From contig JACTVC010000039.1 of assembly GCA_018417955.1 (NCBI GenBank), positions 124,001 through 188,000 on the forward strand: a DNA stretch of 64,000 nucleotides, in the 5' to 3' direction. Shown here piece by piece: positions 12,461-23,411 of this stretch (position 1 is the stretch's first letter; each line of letters begins with the position of its first letter). This stretch comes from Laccaria trichodermophora. Lineage: Eukaryota > Basidiomycota > Agaricomycetes > Agaricales > Hydnangiaceae. Position numbers and translations under genes: made by a program. Below the pieces are notes generated by a model. The model ran no database searches and had not been told where the DNA came from. It was given only the letters and a program-made list of their open reading frames with translations.

Positions 12461-12808
12461 AAAATTTATTTTACTTACTTATAGTAAGGACACTGTATTC
12501 TAATGGTATAATGGTCATTAATTCCTTCCATGGAATCCATATGGACTGCTCCATGGAATCCATGTGGATATGCCTGCATTCCATATGGAATCTGATGGAA
12601 TCCATATGGAATGGTGTTGGAGTCCATATGGAATTAATCATTCCATGACCATTCCAGCATCATTCCATATGGAATCCATGATGTCCATGGAATCAGAAAC
12701 TGGCTGTGTCCTCAGCCAACATTGATTCCATGGATTCCATATGGAATTCTTCATGGATTCCATGGATTCCACATGGATTCCATATGGATTATACCGGGGA
12801 AGGTAAAG

Positions 12809-13449
12809 ACCTCGGCTTTCATTCCAGAACACCATTGGACTTCTTGCGACCAGCGGATGCTGAGACAGCTACTTATTCCTTGTCCCCCGAGGCGGTGTCT
12901 TTCTTGGAGACCATAGCGATGCATAGGGAGAGCGCGAGGCAAGTGATCGCTGCGGCACAGGATAAGCAAGCAGTGCAGTATAACAAAAACCGTCGTCAAG
13001 TACCTGAATTTACCAAGGGAACAAAGGTTTTAGTCAACCCTCACTCCCTGGAATGGGTTGACGCAAAGGGGGCGGGCGCCAAGCTTAAGCAACGGTGGAT
13101 AGGACCCTTCGAGGTTGTACAAAAGATAAATCCGAATGTGTATCATCTGCGCATGAGTGACCGCTACCCAGGATTGCCAGTCTTCAACATCGAACATTTG
13201 AGACTTTATACACCTTCAGACGCTAAATGGGGGGAACATACCGTCATGAAGGAATCGAACCGTCAGAAAGCCGCCTCAGAAGAGTACAACGTGGAAGCCA
13301 TCATTGGACATAGAAGGAAACAGCGAGGCATGGAATGGCTAATAAGGTGGGAAGGCTACGGTCCTCAATTCGATACGTGGGAACCGACGTCATGCCTGCG
13401 GAATGCGCCTCTTGTACTGAACGAGTACAAGAGGACTCACGGCCTATAA
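12809..13449 (+). CDS. Ty3/gypsy polyprotein C-terminus (integrase end plus chromodomain), 5'-truncated
   Basis: The open frame runs from the end of element E to a TAA at 13447-13449. It reads LGFHSRTPLDFL, then the integrase C-terminal SH3-like part (KGTKVLVNPHSLEW, QRWIGPFEVV, VFNIEHLRLY), then a chromodomain (EEYNVEAIIGHRR, LIRWEGYGPQFDTWEP). This matches the 3' end of pol in chromovirus-type gypsy elements, where the chromodomain guides integration to chromatin. Protease, reverse transcriptase, RNase H and the integrase core are missing upstream because element E and unrelated sequence lie there. The reading frame itself is undamaged. Confidence 0.88.
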
Positions 13450-13599
13450 GCCACTTATAAGCATCAGAGGAAGGCCGTCCTCTAATAAAATCGTTTCGAT
13501 GATCTATAACGGCCTCTAGTTATTTATTTCCGATTTACATTGTAGAGATGACGTGTTTTGTTTTTTCTTTCTTTTCTCTTGTCTTTCTTCATCCTCTTC

Positions 13600-16275
13600 T
13601 CATTCCTTCTCTTCATCCACCTCGGATTGGTCAACGGCGAGGATTTCCTGCCTGAGACGTCGTCGAGGGATCGCTTGCTGTGGACGGATTTCTATCCCTG
13701 GCAACCAATCATGGATTTCTTAATGGTGGATGATACAGGTAACGTGCCGCTCGTCGAGCAACGGGTGGTGCAGAAGACCGAGTGGATCTTACTGAATGCT
13801 TCCTCAACTAGTATTCCGATGGAAGCCATGGACCATAGGGCACATTGACCAGAGGTTCGCTGAGCGACTGGACCTACTGGCGTCTACATGGAGATGGAGT
13901 GGGCCCTTGATATGGATTGGTACGATCATGACGCTTCGTGGCGGCCGTACATCCCCTTGAAGTCTGATATTGCGGAAGGGGACCCCTTGAGCAGCAGCCA
14001 GTCCGATTGGTTCTTCAGCTTCGACATAACGACCCCTTACGAACACCTTTCGACTGGTGTCTTCATCGTTCCCGAAACAGCACGAGATCAGATCCGTGAG
14101 GATATCATGACATGGGCCTGGTGCGTTGATGACATCTGTTCAAACCATACATTCCCCCCAGACACAGCTCGACCCCCTGACTTTGACCACAGAACCCTCA
14201 TCCAGGCCTTCTCTTCGTTGGAGGACTTACAAGCGGCGGGATGTGCCTGTAAACGCACAGCCATCGACTATTTAGGCTTCCTGTCCTGGTGGACTTTGTC
14301 AGTATCACGCTGGGACGCGAACTTGGATCATCATGCGGTAACAGCCATTCGGAAGCTGGGTCTTCACCGTTTTCGGAAGAGGGGCATTCTGATTGACTTG
14401 GAACGCGATTGGCAAGAAATCAACATACCCTACCTTCTTCAGCATCGAGTACCCATTGCTTACTTCTGGTCACCGACTTTGGCATCCCTTCCTCGCTTTA
14501 CCAGCCTCTCTCCACACATACTCATGACCTACGACGAGGCGCGCCGTTCATTGGCACAAGAACTGTACTCAAGTGACTTGCCCGACCTGGCTTCCGACTT
14601 CGCCATTATTACACGCTTTGATCATTATTTTCAAGAAGCTTGCATTGAGGGGCGCCCGGATCCAGACGCCGTATTCAACGAGGACTGGTCTTATTACATC
14701 GTGGACTTCCAAGGATGGTCTCAGTGTCAGATTCCTTTATGCGTAGCCCGGCACTACTATCTCCTTTTCGCATCAGCAATAGGCAGAGAGGGGGACACGT
14801 GTTTCGTCCTTTTTCGTCGATGGGAAACACTTGGCAACCTCCCAGAGGATCACCCCTTCCTGGAGGGGACTATGGAGGATGTCAACATGAATGGCATCGT
14901 GCGAGAAACTGGAGAAATCAGGGAGCTTCATAAATTCCATCATGCCCCCACTGGTAATGCAAGCCTCACCTTGGGGGGCCAGCTTCAACATTCATCCAAT
15001 TCCTCTAACAACTCGCTAAAGGATGGATCTTCTAGACAGGGACCGCGAGGGACTACAGAGTTTTCCTCTCGGCATTGGTTGCGGCAAATGACTAACGATC
15101 AAAGGCGTTCTGCTTCCTCGCCTTCAGACAGCGGTAACCGGGGCGGTCGGAGTACACGCTGGACGTCCCGCTTTTCGTCTGGCATGCGCAGCAGAGGCCG
15201 TTCAGCTTCACCTCACCTGTGAACCATCCATCATCGGCACAAGAGCCCTCCGCCGAACTTCACAGTTGCGAGACAGAGAGCAGTGGCGCGGCTTCAAGAG
15301 TGTTGCGCCTCCATTACACACTCTGCTGTACTGTGGTCCATGCCTACCGATGCGGTGTGGGACTCATCATTTCTGAATGAGAGTTTCCTCCTTTTTCCTG
15401 ACGGAAGAACGCTCACCCGCCTACGTTACTGGGCGATCTGTAGTCCTCACACTTTGGACATTAGACGTTTATTGGAGCTCGCTATCTTGCGGAACATGAA
15501 GTTTATTATGGCGACAAAGCTGAGTGATCTCAAGGTGTTCAAGCCGACAACGACCCCCATGCTCTCGGAACTTACGGGACGCACTTATGAAGCAGGATTC
15601 CAGGAGGAACACCTCAAGGACGTCAACGGTGGAGCGGCTTTTCGTGACCAGTACATGGGTAAATTGGCTGATATTTTACGCCGTCCCCATGCCAGGGCTC
15701 TTATATCCATGGGGGGTTCTACAGCATGGATTGCTAAACGTTACGGGGGTTCCTCACTAGTCCAACAGTTCCTCGACGGTCCCTCAGCGCAAGTCACCAT
15801 CCATCATAGAGGCGCAGTGGTCTCCTCCCCCTTCTGTGATGATACTCTGTTTCATGACCACATTTCGGCTCAGGAAGAGAACCTGGTTCACGGGTTCGTT
15901 TCAGCAGAGAATCCGGATCATCACCACTGGCTGTTCCCCACCGCAGAAATCATGGACGAATATTGTCACCATTGGCGGGGCGAATGGATGGTGGGGTGCG
16001 ACTTCATCCTCAACAACATCGCGAAAGCTCTGGAGCGGGGCACCGCTAAACCTCTAACACGGAAGGGATGGAAGTCTTATCTTCACAGCACAAATCATGG
16101 GGAACGTCGTCCAGGGACTATCTTAACTTCAGCTCACTTTGCGCAAGCAGATGAACTACTACGGGAATTTCCAGACGTTTGGCAGGGTAGACGTGTCGCC
16201 GATATCGTCGTGCCAGTCCAATTCGATCCATCAGCTGCAAATCAGGGGGGCTTTGTAGCGGATGCCCAGATCTAG
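13600..16275 (+). pseudogene. Gypsy-associated 3' open frame, frameshifted
   Basis: Three open segments (to 13848; 13888-15222; 15283-16275) form one degenerate coding region after the chromodomain. Homologous segments occur in the frame at 61291-62917: QYMGKLADILRRPHARALISMGG here corresponds to VYLAKINDILRQPHTRAFIGMG there, and YYIVDFQGWSQ to FFVIDFEGWGR. Between 13820 and 13900 the coherent reading moves to another frame (KPWTIGHIDQRFAERL), so at least two frameshifts are present; another break lies at 15222-15283. Function is unknown. Such extra 3' frames are a feature of basidiomycete gypsy-like elements as far as I can recall; here the link rests on position and on the paralogue. A CT-rich stretch at 13555-13620 precedes it. 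Confidence 0.6.
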
Positions 16276-16688
16276 GCAAGCATACGGATGATTTACACCT
16301 CATGCGACGAATACTCATGATACTTTGACGCTTATTCATACAAGTCACGCACTCACGTTACCTATATTCACACGATTCAACTCGTACCATATACTCAGTA
16401 TTTACACGTGTAGTACTCACCTTTTTTCTATTCTTCAATTCACCACTGCACATACCCTTGTGTCGGAAGTACGTCGTACCACACTTCGCCTAAGAGTATA
16501 GTAAGTGACTTGAGTTTGGGAAGGCGCTGAATACTCTATTATAGGTGTTTGGCTCGTTCTACTTGATTCATCACTCCTTCGAGGATTTCCTGAAGGAGAG
16601 CAGAGACCGTGCAACGGATATCCGAAGTGCCAACGGTCTCTGCTAATTGAACAAAGTATCGGACCGAGTCTTAGAATCGGTCTTCACA
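16254..16688 (+). mobile_element. Probable 3' LTR of the truncated gypsy element
   Basis: A polypurine tract (AAATCAGGGGGG, about 16238-16250) is followed by TGTAGCGG. The second gypsy copy shows the same arrangement (AAAGTGGGGGGG then CTATGTGACA at 62930-62950). The LTR is inferred to end at TTCACA (16688), where the helicase relic begins. No 5' LTR is present in the window, so the ends cannot be confirmed by comparison. Confidence 0.5.
16599..16644. terminator. Hairpin in the LTR (12-bp perfect stem)
   Basis: AGCAGAGACCGT (16599-16610) pairs perfectly with ACGGTCTCTGCT (16633-16644) around a 22-nt loop. Position inside the LTR suggests an RNA structure near the processing or termination region. 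The role is inferred. Confidence 0.4.
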
Positions 16689-16689
16689 C

Positions 16690-18720
16690 CTGAATAACAG
16701 GTTCCATACGCACGTTCGCCAGCCCACTGTTGTTGTCTCGACAACCCCACATACGCTTACTCACAGCACACCTGTTACACTCTTCCCCTTCCCCTTCAAC
16801 CTCAACAGGCTCTTCCTCTTTAGAAACCTCCACGCCCCCCGTCCCGCCGTGGATCAACCACCTCCTCAACCCACCACTAAGGACCTGATCATACACCTCA
16901 TGCTGACACATACTCAGCAGTGCATAGAGAACATACTCCTTCTTAGGTGGAAGGTTTGTTTCCACATCCACCTTTAGCCGGCACAATAGGAATGGTTTCA
17001 AGATGCCATGGAGAGAAGAAATGATCTGTGAGGATTGATTTGTGGGTAGTGCGGATTGTAGCTTGGGCAGGTTGAACCTACAAAGGGTGATTAGTTAGTA
17101 GGGAGAACGAGCTGAAAACACGACAAGGAAGACAAACCATTCTTGGAAGGAATCAATGTCATCAAAAATATCAGGAAAATAAAGTTAAGCAATGACCACA
17201 GTTCCGCTAGGTTATTCTATGTATCGCCTTTTATCAGCATCCAACTCAAAAAGAAATACAGCCACCAAACTCACATGTAACAGCATCCTTGTCGAAATCA
17301 TCCTCCCAGCGCTCTTATAGTGCTTGATCTCCTTCATAAACTTGCAATTTAGGTTCTTCAATCAATGGCCCTCATCCACGATGATGTAGCCCCACTTATA
17401 GTGTACAAGGTGTTTTTGGTCTTTGATGATTAGTTCATACATTGTCAATACGATAGGGAAGGAGGCAAAGGGGTCCTCGACTTCTTGGTTGTTTGTTCTG
17501 AATTTGGAATCAATGTCCTCCTCTTCTTCTGCTTCTTCTTCATCAGAATCTTCCACGACAATGACAGATTTCCTAGGCCAACCACTACGTCTAGGTGGAG
17601 CTGAGGTTGACGGTGTAGGTTCACTACGATGCCTCTTCACAGCAGATTTTGATTTGCCCTTAGCTGAAGCCTTACCCTAACTTGTCTTCTTCGGTTGTGG
17701 TGACTTGGAACCAGGAAGAGCCATGACCATCTTTCTCAGCTCAGTGCATTCAGCTGGTGTGCCATGATACATGCATACAGGTATCTGAGAAAGCAAGGGA
17801 TCAGGAGATAATATAAGGAGTGGAGAAGGTAGTCACATCAGGAGCAAATTTAGTGCATTCATCAACCCAGTTGTGAAGGACACTAAGTGGCAGACGACGA
17901 GAAACGGCTTGGAGTTGTGGTGCTCTTGGAGGTATGCACTAAATGCGATTGTTTGGAGGGTCTTCCTGAGACCCATCTCGTCTGCTGAAAACTTTTTTGA
18001 AGAACACACAGTCAGAAGGAAGAAAGGTGGACCTACCCAAGATACTAGAGATACCATTTTGGTTGAGAGAGACCATCCACTGCAGTCCTTCGAGTTGGTA
18101 AGGCTTCAATTTCGCACCAGTGATTAAGGACGGTTGAAAGAACACAGTGGGTTTGTTATCTTTGTGTCCTTTTGCCTTCACAGGAATAGCTTCTCCGTCA
18201 AGACCCATGTGTTCTTGCTAGTGTTGCCGCGTTTTTTTAACAGCTTATTTTTTGTTTCGTTTATACAGAGCGGAGTTTTGACTCGAATTTTACGTTCTTA
18301 AACTTTCCGTGTAGATGAGAAGTAGATATAAAATGTAAAAAAAAGATCGCCAAGAACGACCGAGATTTGATTGAGATATTCAACTGGCTTTGAAAAAAAG
18401 CTGGCTCATTTGAGCTGCGACTTGGCGAACAGCTAAACATAAATAGCTCAACGAAAATGTAATGCTTTTTTACGTTCTTTTTTTAAAAATCTAGATCTAC
18501 TTTTTATCTATCTGGAGAGTCCAAGAACGTAAAGTTCGAATAATAACTTCGCTCTCCATAAGCAAAACAAGAATTTACCGGCTAAAAAATGCGGCATCAC
18601 TAGTTCTTGCCTCAACATCTCTCCCAATGTCATGTGTTGTCATTGGCATTGAGAAACCCCACGTACCTTCTCCTCTTTCTTCTTCCTGTTTCCAGGTCGA
18701 GCCTCTTTGTCCCCCCTCCC
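16690..18720 (-). pseudogene. SNF2-family helicase relic (LSH/Irc5-like)
   Basis: On the minus strand the order of fragments matches an SNF2 ATPase: [33 protein letters not shown] (Walker A region, with Arg in place of the Gly of GLGKT), YHGTPAECTELRKM, an acidic KRHRSEP...EDSDEEEAEEEED insert, LTMYELIIKDQKHLVHYKWGY-type text ending IIVDEGH (motif II), NNLAELWSLLNF, FNLPKLQSALP and LKPFLLCRLKVDVETNLPPKKEY. Breaks: a TAG in frame after QPKKTS (about 17680), loss of frame after DEGH, a degraded TGTPL motif, truncation by the gypsy LTR at 16690, and a hAT MITE at 18219-18602. Intact relatives remodel chromatin and support DNA methylation; this copy cannot. Confidence 0.75.
18219..18602. mobile_element. 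hAT-type MITE, 384 bp
   Basis: The ends are TAGTGTTGCCGC and its counterpart GCGGCATCACTA, with imperfect inverted repeats of ~80 bp that both contain TTTACGTTCTT. The element is flanked by a perfect 8-bp duplication GTTCTTGC (18211-18218 and 18603-18610). TIRs starting TAG-G plus an 8-bp duplication are the signature of the hAT superfamily. It has no coding capacity. It sits in the N-terminal part of the helicase relic. Confidence 0.85.
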
Positions 18721-19798
18721 ATGACCGACATCATACATCCTGCATTCAACAAGCATTCAAGCTCATTCAAGCTCATTCATTGTGTCTCACACGTAATGAT
18801 CGCCCTGGGCTGTCAATGAAAATTTAAAAGGTTGTTCTGCATTTGAACTACTCACTCACCAGCTTCTTACAGCATCTGCCTCATTTAGACCTACAAACCA
18901 TAAGTCGTCATACATGAATCCCAATAGAAGCTGACTGGCCTGGATGTTGTGGCTGAAGTTTGTTGACAGACATTGGCTATGGTGGTGAGTGAATAGTAAC
19001 GATTGTGACTGATTTCTACCTCTGACCACCACCACCACTTCGATAGCTGCCCGTCGTTGTCACCCAATTGATTGGGGCTCCTATTCATAAACCTGTCAGG
19101 GCCGGTGCTTCCAACATGTAGTACAATAGTTTGGAGGCCCAGGCTGGTAAGTCGTTGACAACGGATCGAGAGGTCTCATGAATGCTTACCGTGATTGTAC
19201 ACTATCAGTTGGACCTCGACAACACACCACGTTTCGAACGACTCGTTGCTGAGGTGACATAGCTGTATAGTCGGGCAGGTGGTGTAGAGAGGCAAGGGGG
19301 CTCCGGCAATAGAATGCTGGACCTATACCCAGTTAGTTATTCCAGCTGCTGGTCCGAAAAAAAAAAAATGGAGGTCTCAACAACTAGAGCTCATGATTGC
19401 TTCGGAACCTCATATTGACTTGTATTAAGTGTCCTTATGTCACACACTACCATATAGCAGCTATTATATACACTGGCAGTGTGTTGCATATTGCTTTGCA
19501 ATGTGCACAACTAATTTTCGTGAGTGCTATTTGGTTGTGTTGCAACATGACATTTTTTGTCACCTCGTTCTCGGTTTTCTGCATCCAAGAGACTTGCAGC
19601 AGCTCTTACTCACCCTATTGCTTCATCTACAGGCAGGTTCAACACTTTGTGTAAAGGGTAAATATGTTACTCTAATGATAAACAATTTTATCTATCAAAC
19701 AAGCCAAATTACACCATGAATGCACTGCTGTGTAGAAAGAATGGCCATGAAACTTGATGGGTATGCAATTTCACAGTATTCTGCCTGACCTTACATAC
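18721..19798. other. Interval with no supported gene
   Basis: Mixed sequence continuing upstream of the helicase relic. The frame GTKRLDLETGRRKK on the minus strand near 18640-18700 may be its first exon. Nothing else is recognised. Confidence 0.3.
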
Positions 19799-20154
19799 TA
19801 CTGTGCCATTTCAATCAATTCGGCAGGCCATGTTACGTGTTACATGCTGACATTTTGATTTCGGCAGATGGGGAAGATGACCATTACATAGATTTTTTTC
19901 AGCAGATAGAGGAGAATTTTATAGGTAACCTGATCCAAATTGCAAGGTTTACAATTTTTTTAACTCAAAGCACTACATAATAGTTAGAGACCAGGAGATT
20001 TTTTTTAATGATTTTTTGGTGATTTTCAAAGATTTTTTTACATTTTTTTAATGGATTCGGCACTTGGCCAAAATGACAGTTACCTCCATTACATTTCGGT
20101 GATTTAGGAGGGGCTGTTATGCATTACTGCCAAATTGATCGAAATGGCACAGTA
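19799..20154. mobile_element. MITE-like inverted-repeat element, ~356 bp
   Basis: TACTGTGCCATTTC (19799 on) and its inverse GAAATGGCACAGTA (ending 20154) are the outer parts of 28-bp inverted repeats with two or three mismatches. The interior is AT-rich and non-coding. Flanking duplication is not clear. Confidence 0.5.
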
Positions 20155-20775
20155 CCATGTGTTGAGCAGGCACCTCAATCATATGGGTTTGCACAGTGTG
20201 TAGGGAGTCTAAAGGAGCCAGAAAAGAGTAAAAATATTATTAATATTACCATATTTGGACATGTGCCTGATTACATAGTTAGTTAGTCCACCCAAAGTTG
20301 AGGGGAAAAAAAATCGACCCTGGGTCTTTTTTTTCAATGCCGGCACCCCCTTGTAGAGAGGCAGTGGGAAGGTGTGGAAGAGACATGAAAGCAAGCAAGA
20401 CAAGTGGGTGGATAGAGGGTCTGCTGTGGCCTAGGCAGGGGAAAACGCGAAACACACTCAGTGTTGGGGCTCAGCACTCATTCTGGATGATGTTCAAGAT
20501 AATACCTTTCTAATAATAACTTTAAATGAAAAAAACCTTGGCAGTTGAACATTGAATGTTGAATGCTGAAATTGAACATTCAGAATCAGTGTAGAGGTTT
20601 GAATCTTCAGCTTTAGTGGCAAACATGGTGGTGGTTAAAAAAACCAGGACTTGTATTGCCATGCAAAGCAATGGCCCACAGCCCGCAAGTGCAAGAGTAT
20701 CATGTCAGTATTCTGATAGTATTGAAGCTTTTTTCACAATATTGTTAATATATAAGTCAGTATTGATACAGTATT
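20155..20775. other. AT-rich spacer, nothing recognised
   Basis: T-runs and A-runs dominate; no coding motif on either strand. Confidence 0.3.
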
Positions 20776-21135
20776 GATCGAGTTTAAACTGTGTTTACTC
20801 AAGTCCAATGAACACTGTCCAAAGCTTGAGTTACACACTTACAACACTGTCGTCACATTCGCCAATGCACGACTTCTGAGCTGCTGCTTACTCACCCGCC
20901 GGCAAACTTTGCAATCCATGCTTGGATTTATGCATTGTGTTTCATGCTTGGAACGAGGTTTATTTTAAAACTTGCACCACCAGTTGAGGAGTGAGATGAA
21001 ACACCCCCTTTCCATAAGGCTCTCATTTCAACTCTCACTCCCTCAGCTAGGTGTGATTTTCATCTTCATTTGCAAGGCCCTCGTTACAATAGCTCACTCC
21101 CACTTTATAGTTTAAAGCTGTCTTTGTTTTTCATC
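20776..21135 (-). repeat. Dispersed repeat R1, inverted copy
   Basis: Reverse complement of 9397-9757 with roughly 93% identity (shared words include CTCAAGTCCAATGAACACTG and CTCCCTCAGCTAGGTGTGAT). Homology stops at GTTTTTC near 21133. The 120-bp direct repeats seen around copy 1 are absent here. Confidence 0.7.
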
Positions 21136-21176
21136 AATAAAATACTGTGTATTCATCATGCCTCATTTCAACTCCT

Positions 21177-21772
21177 ATGAGTGATGGTCATGCTATATAC
21201 TTTGCATCTGCAGAACCTGGACACGAGTCCTCCGATACTACTGGAGTGGATGCAGGAGGACAAGGTTCCTCTGCTACTGTTGACTCGAATGCAGGACCAC
21301 CTGGAGGAGAACATACCTCAGGAGATCAAGGGAACCCTGATGTTACTCAGGAGACTGCAGATGGAGACACCAACATTATCCTTGCAGGAATGTCTGGGAA
21401 TGGACAACGACAACTGAGTCCAGGGTGCAACGAACCAAATTTGCAAGACCAACAGAACGACAACTTGCCCTTTGAGCAGGAATCTATCGACCTCATGGAC
21501 GACATCATCGAAAGCTTTTGGAGAAAGGAGGTTACGAAGCTCAAAGCCCTATCAACAATTATTGGCATTCTTGATGCCAACACCACAAAGCCTGAGAAGA
21601 TGAAAGACACTGCACTTGAATCCTACTCGCACATCTTCAACAAAGTCAAGGCTCTCACTGCAGCAGTGATTAGGAGAGCAGTGCAAGTGCAACGAGGGCT
21701 ACAACCCCCAGGCACACTACACACAGACACTGCTCATGTTAGGGATCAGCAACGCAATGCAGAAATCGAGGT
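21177..21772 (+). CDS. Transposon-associated N-terminal open frame, cut by element E
   Basis: An open frame starting at ATG 21177 (MSDGHAIYF) is Gly/Gln/Asp-rich at first and then helical (SFWRKEVTKLKALSTIIGIL, KVKALTAAVIRRAVQVQRGL). It runs directly into the left end of element E at 21773, so its native end is missing. The helical part resembles N-terminal regions of gag-like or recombinase-associated basidiomycete transposon proteins, but I cannot name the family. Continuing the frame into E only adds repeat-encoded MESMKNSIWN-type residues. Confidence 0.5.
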
Positions 21773-22405
21773 CTTTACCTTCCCCGGTATAATCCATATG
21801 GAATCCATGGAATCCATGAAGAATTCCATATGGAATCCATGGAATCAATGTTGGCTGAGGACACAGCCAGTTTCTGATTCCATGGACATCATGGATTCCA
21901 TATGGAATGATGCTGGAATGGTCATGGAATGATTAATTCCATATGGACTCCAACACCATTCCATATGGATTCCATCAGATTCCATATGGAATGCAGGCAT
22001 ATCCACATGGATTCCATGGAGCAGTCCATATGGATTCCATGGAAGGAATTAATGACCATTATACCATTAGAATACAGTGTCCTTACTATAAGTAAGTAAA
22101 ATAAATTTTTTTACATCTCAAGGAATTGAACTCTCAACCTCATGAATGTAAGCAGCGCTCAAGCCAACTCAGCCATAAAGGCATTATTATATGATAAACT
22201 AAAGGTATGTATATACCGCTTTTGGGCACGTGCCGCGTCAAACATGACAGCTGTGGCTGAAGCGTTGCCACGTCGTTCCTTCCTTCCTACCACCACCATC
22301 ACCATCCACCACCACCGTTCCAAACCACGACCGCCCGCGACATTGACAACGACGACGACGACGCTGACGCTGACGACGCGTGACGAGGGCCCAACCCAGG
22401 TAAGT
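21773..22405 (-). mobile_element. Element E copy 2, right-end part (split by the island)
   Basis: The reverse complement of 12169-12808, beginning CTTTACCTTCCCCGG. It includes the tRNA-like block (about 22115-22190) and ends at GGTAAGT (22399-22405), where homology to E breaks off. The homology resumes at 59979 with the same GGTAAGT, so the 37.6 kb in between is an insertion into E. Confidence 0.9.
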
Positions 22406-23411
22406 CAGCCATAGATGTAGTCCTAGCCCTACAAGGTGTGCAATTGCCTTGCACACCATTTGCCAATTGATGTGCAATGTCCTTTGCCTAATTTTGCTTG
22501 CATTCCGCTCACCTTTAAAAATCGCCGCGCAGGGCGAAATTTTGGTTTTTTCGGGTGAAATATCAATATTTGGCATCACATATAATTGATTCAGGATCAA
22601 TATTGCTTCCTCCCATCAATTCCTTGCGTTGATATGATTTCCGTGTGTTACCCTTCCTTCCATCCATCAATAATCTATTTTTGTTCATCTTCATATGATT
22701 TCCGAGCTTCTATCCATCAATTGTCCACTTCTGCTATGATTTCTCCCTGTCAATGTCATCTCCATCCATCAATTTGTGTGTCAGGCAGTCAAATTACCCT
22801 TCACTGCCATTTCCATGCATCAATCTTGTTACCTAAACGCTCCCTCGTTGGCATCTGCATCAAATATGATTTCCGTCACTTGGACAAATCAAACAGTGCC
22901 AATGTCTCATGTTTTTCTGCCGTTTGTATGTTTTTTTTTCCTTCCTCCGTGTTTTACAAACTGTATAAGCCTCTCTTTGCTGCAACATAGAATTCAAAAT
23001 CAAGAAATCTGCCGAATACATCAAACAGTTGACCGCCACTCTTCGCGATCACCCAACGCGCGTCAATCTCTCATCAAAGTCAGCGCGTGTGCCGATGAAC
23101 GCGACTTCAACACAACAACGCGTCTGGTCACGTGCTTGTTCAACCTCATCGTTTACACTTAGTTCTGCAGGAGGGAGGCGGATTAGTCTACGTAGTCTAT
23201 GTTCTTCAACACTCCTCAACCATTTTACAGACAAGAAACATAAATTACTACAAGAAATACAAGAAATACAAGACACAAACAGTACAGAACGAGACAAGAA
23301 ATACAAGAATAAGATATACAGTCCACTCTGCACAAGAAATACACAATGAGAGCCTACGAACACATTTTCAGGACCCTAACTACTGTGGCAGATCAACATC
23401 ATATAGAATAG
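22406..23411. repeat. Left subterminal region with degenerate CATCCATCAAT / ATGATTTCC repeats
   Basis: No gene is supported. Between about 22600 and 22880 the words CCATCAAT and TATGATTTCC recur four to six times at irregular spacing (for example 22611, 22668, 22712, 22770). Subterminal short repeats are typical transposase-binding regions; that role is inferred. Confidence 0.45.

Larger units (their letters stand above)
10364..12808 (+). mobile_element. Element E copy 1: non-autonomous TIR element, 2445 bp
   Basis: The left end reads CTTTACCCTCCCCGG then CTTAATCCATATGG. The right end, reverse-complemented, reads CTTTACCTTCCCCGG then TATAATCCATATGG. These are near-identical terminal inverted repeats of ~30 bp. 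The interior is stacked low-complexity blocks: a 43-bp minisatellite, a purine-rich tract, a G-rich GTGGGCGG-type minisatellite, and a unique ~600-bp block with a tRNA-like sequence. No transposase is encoded. A second copy, cut by the large island, lies at 21773-22405 plus 59979-61290. On the right it abuts a gypsy integrase reading frame. No clean target duplication is visible at this copy. Confidence 0.75.
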
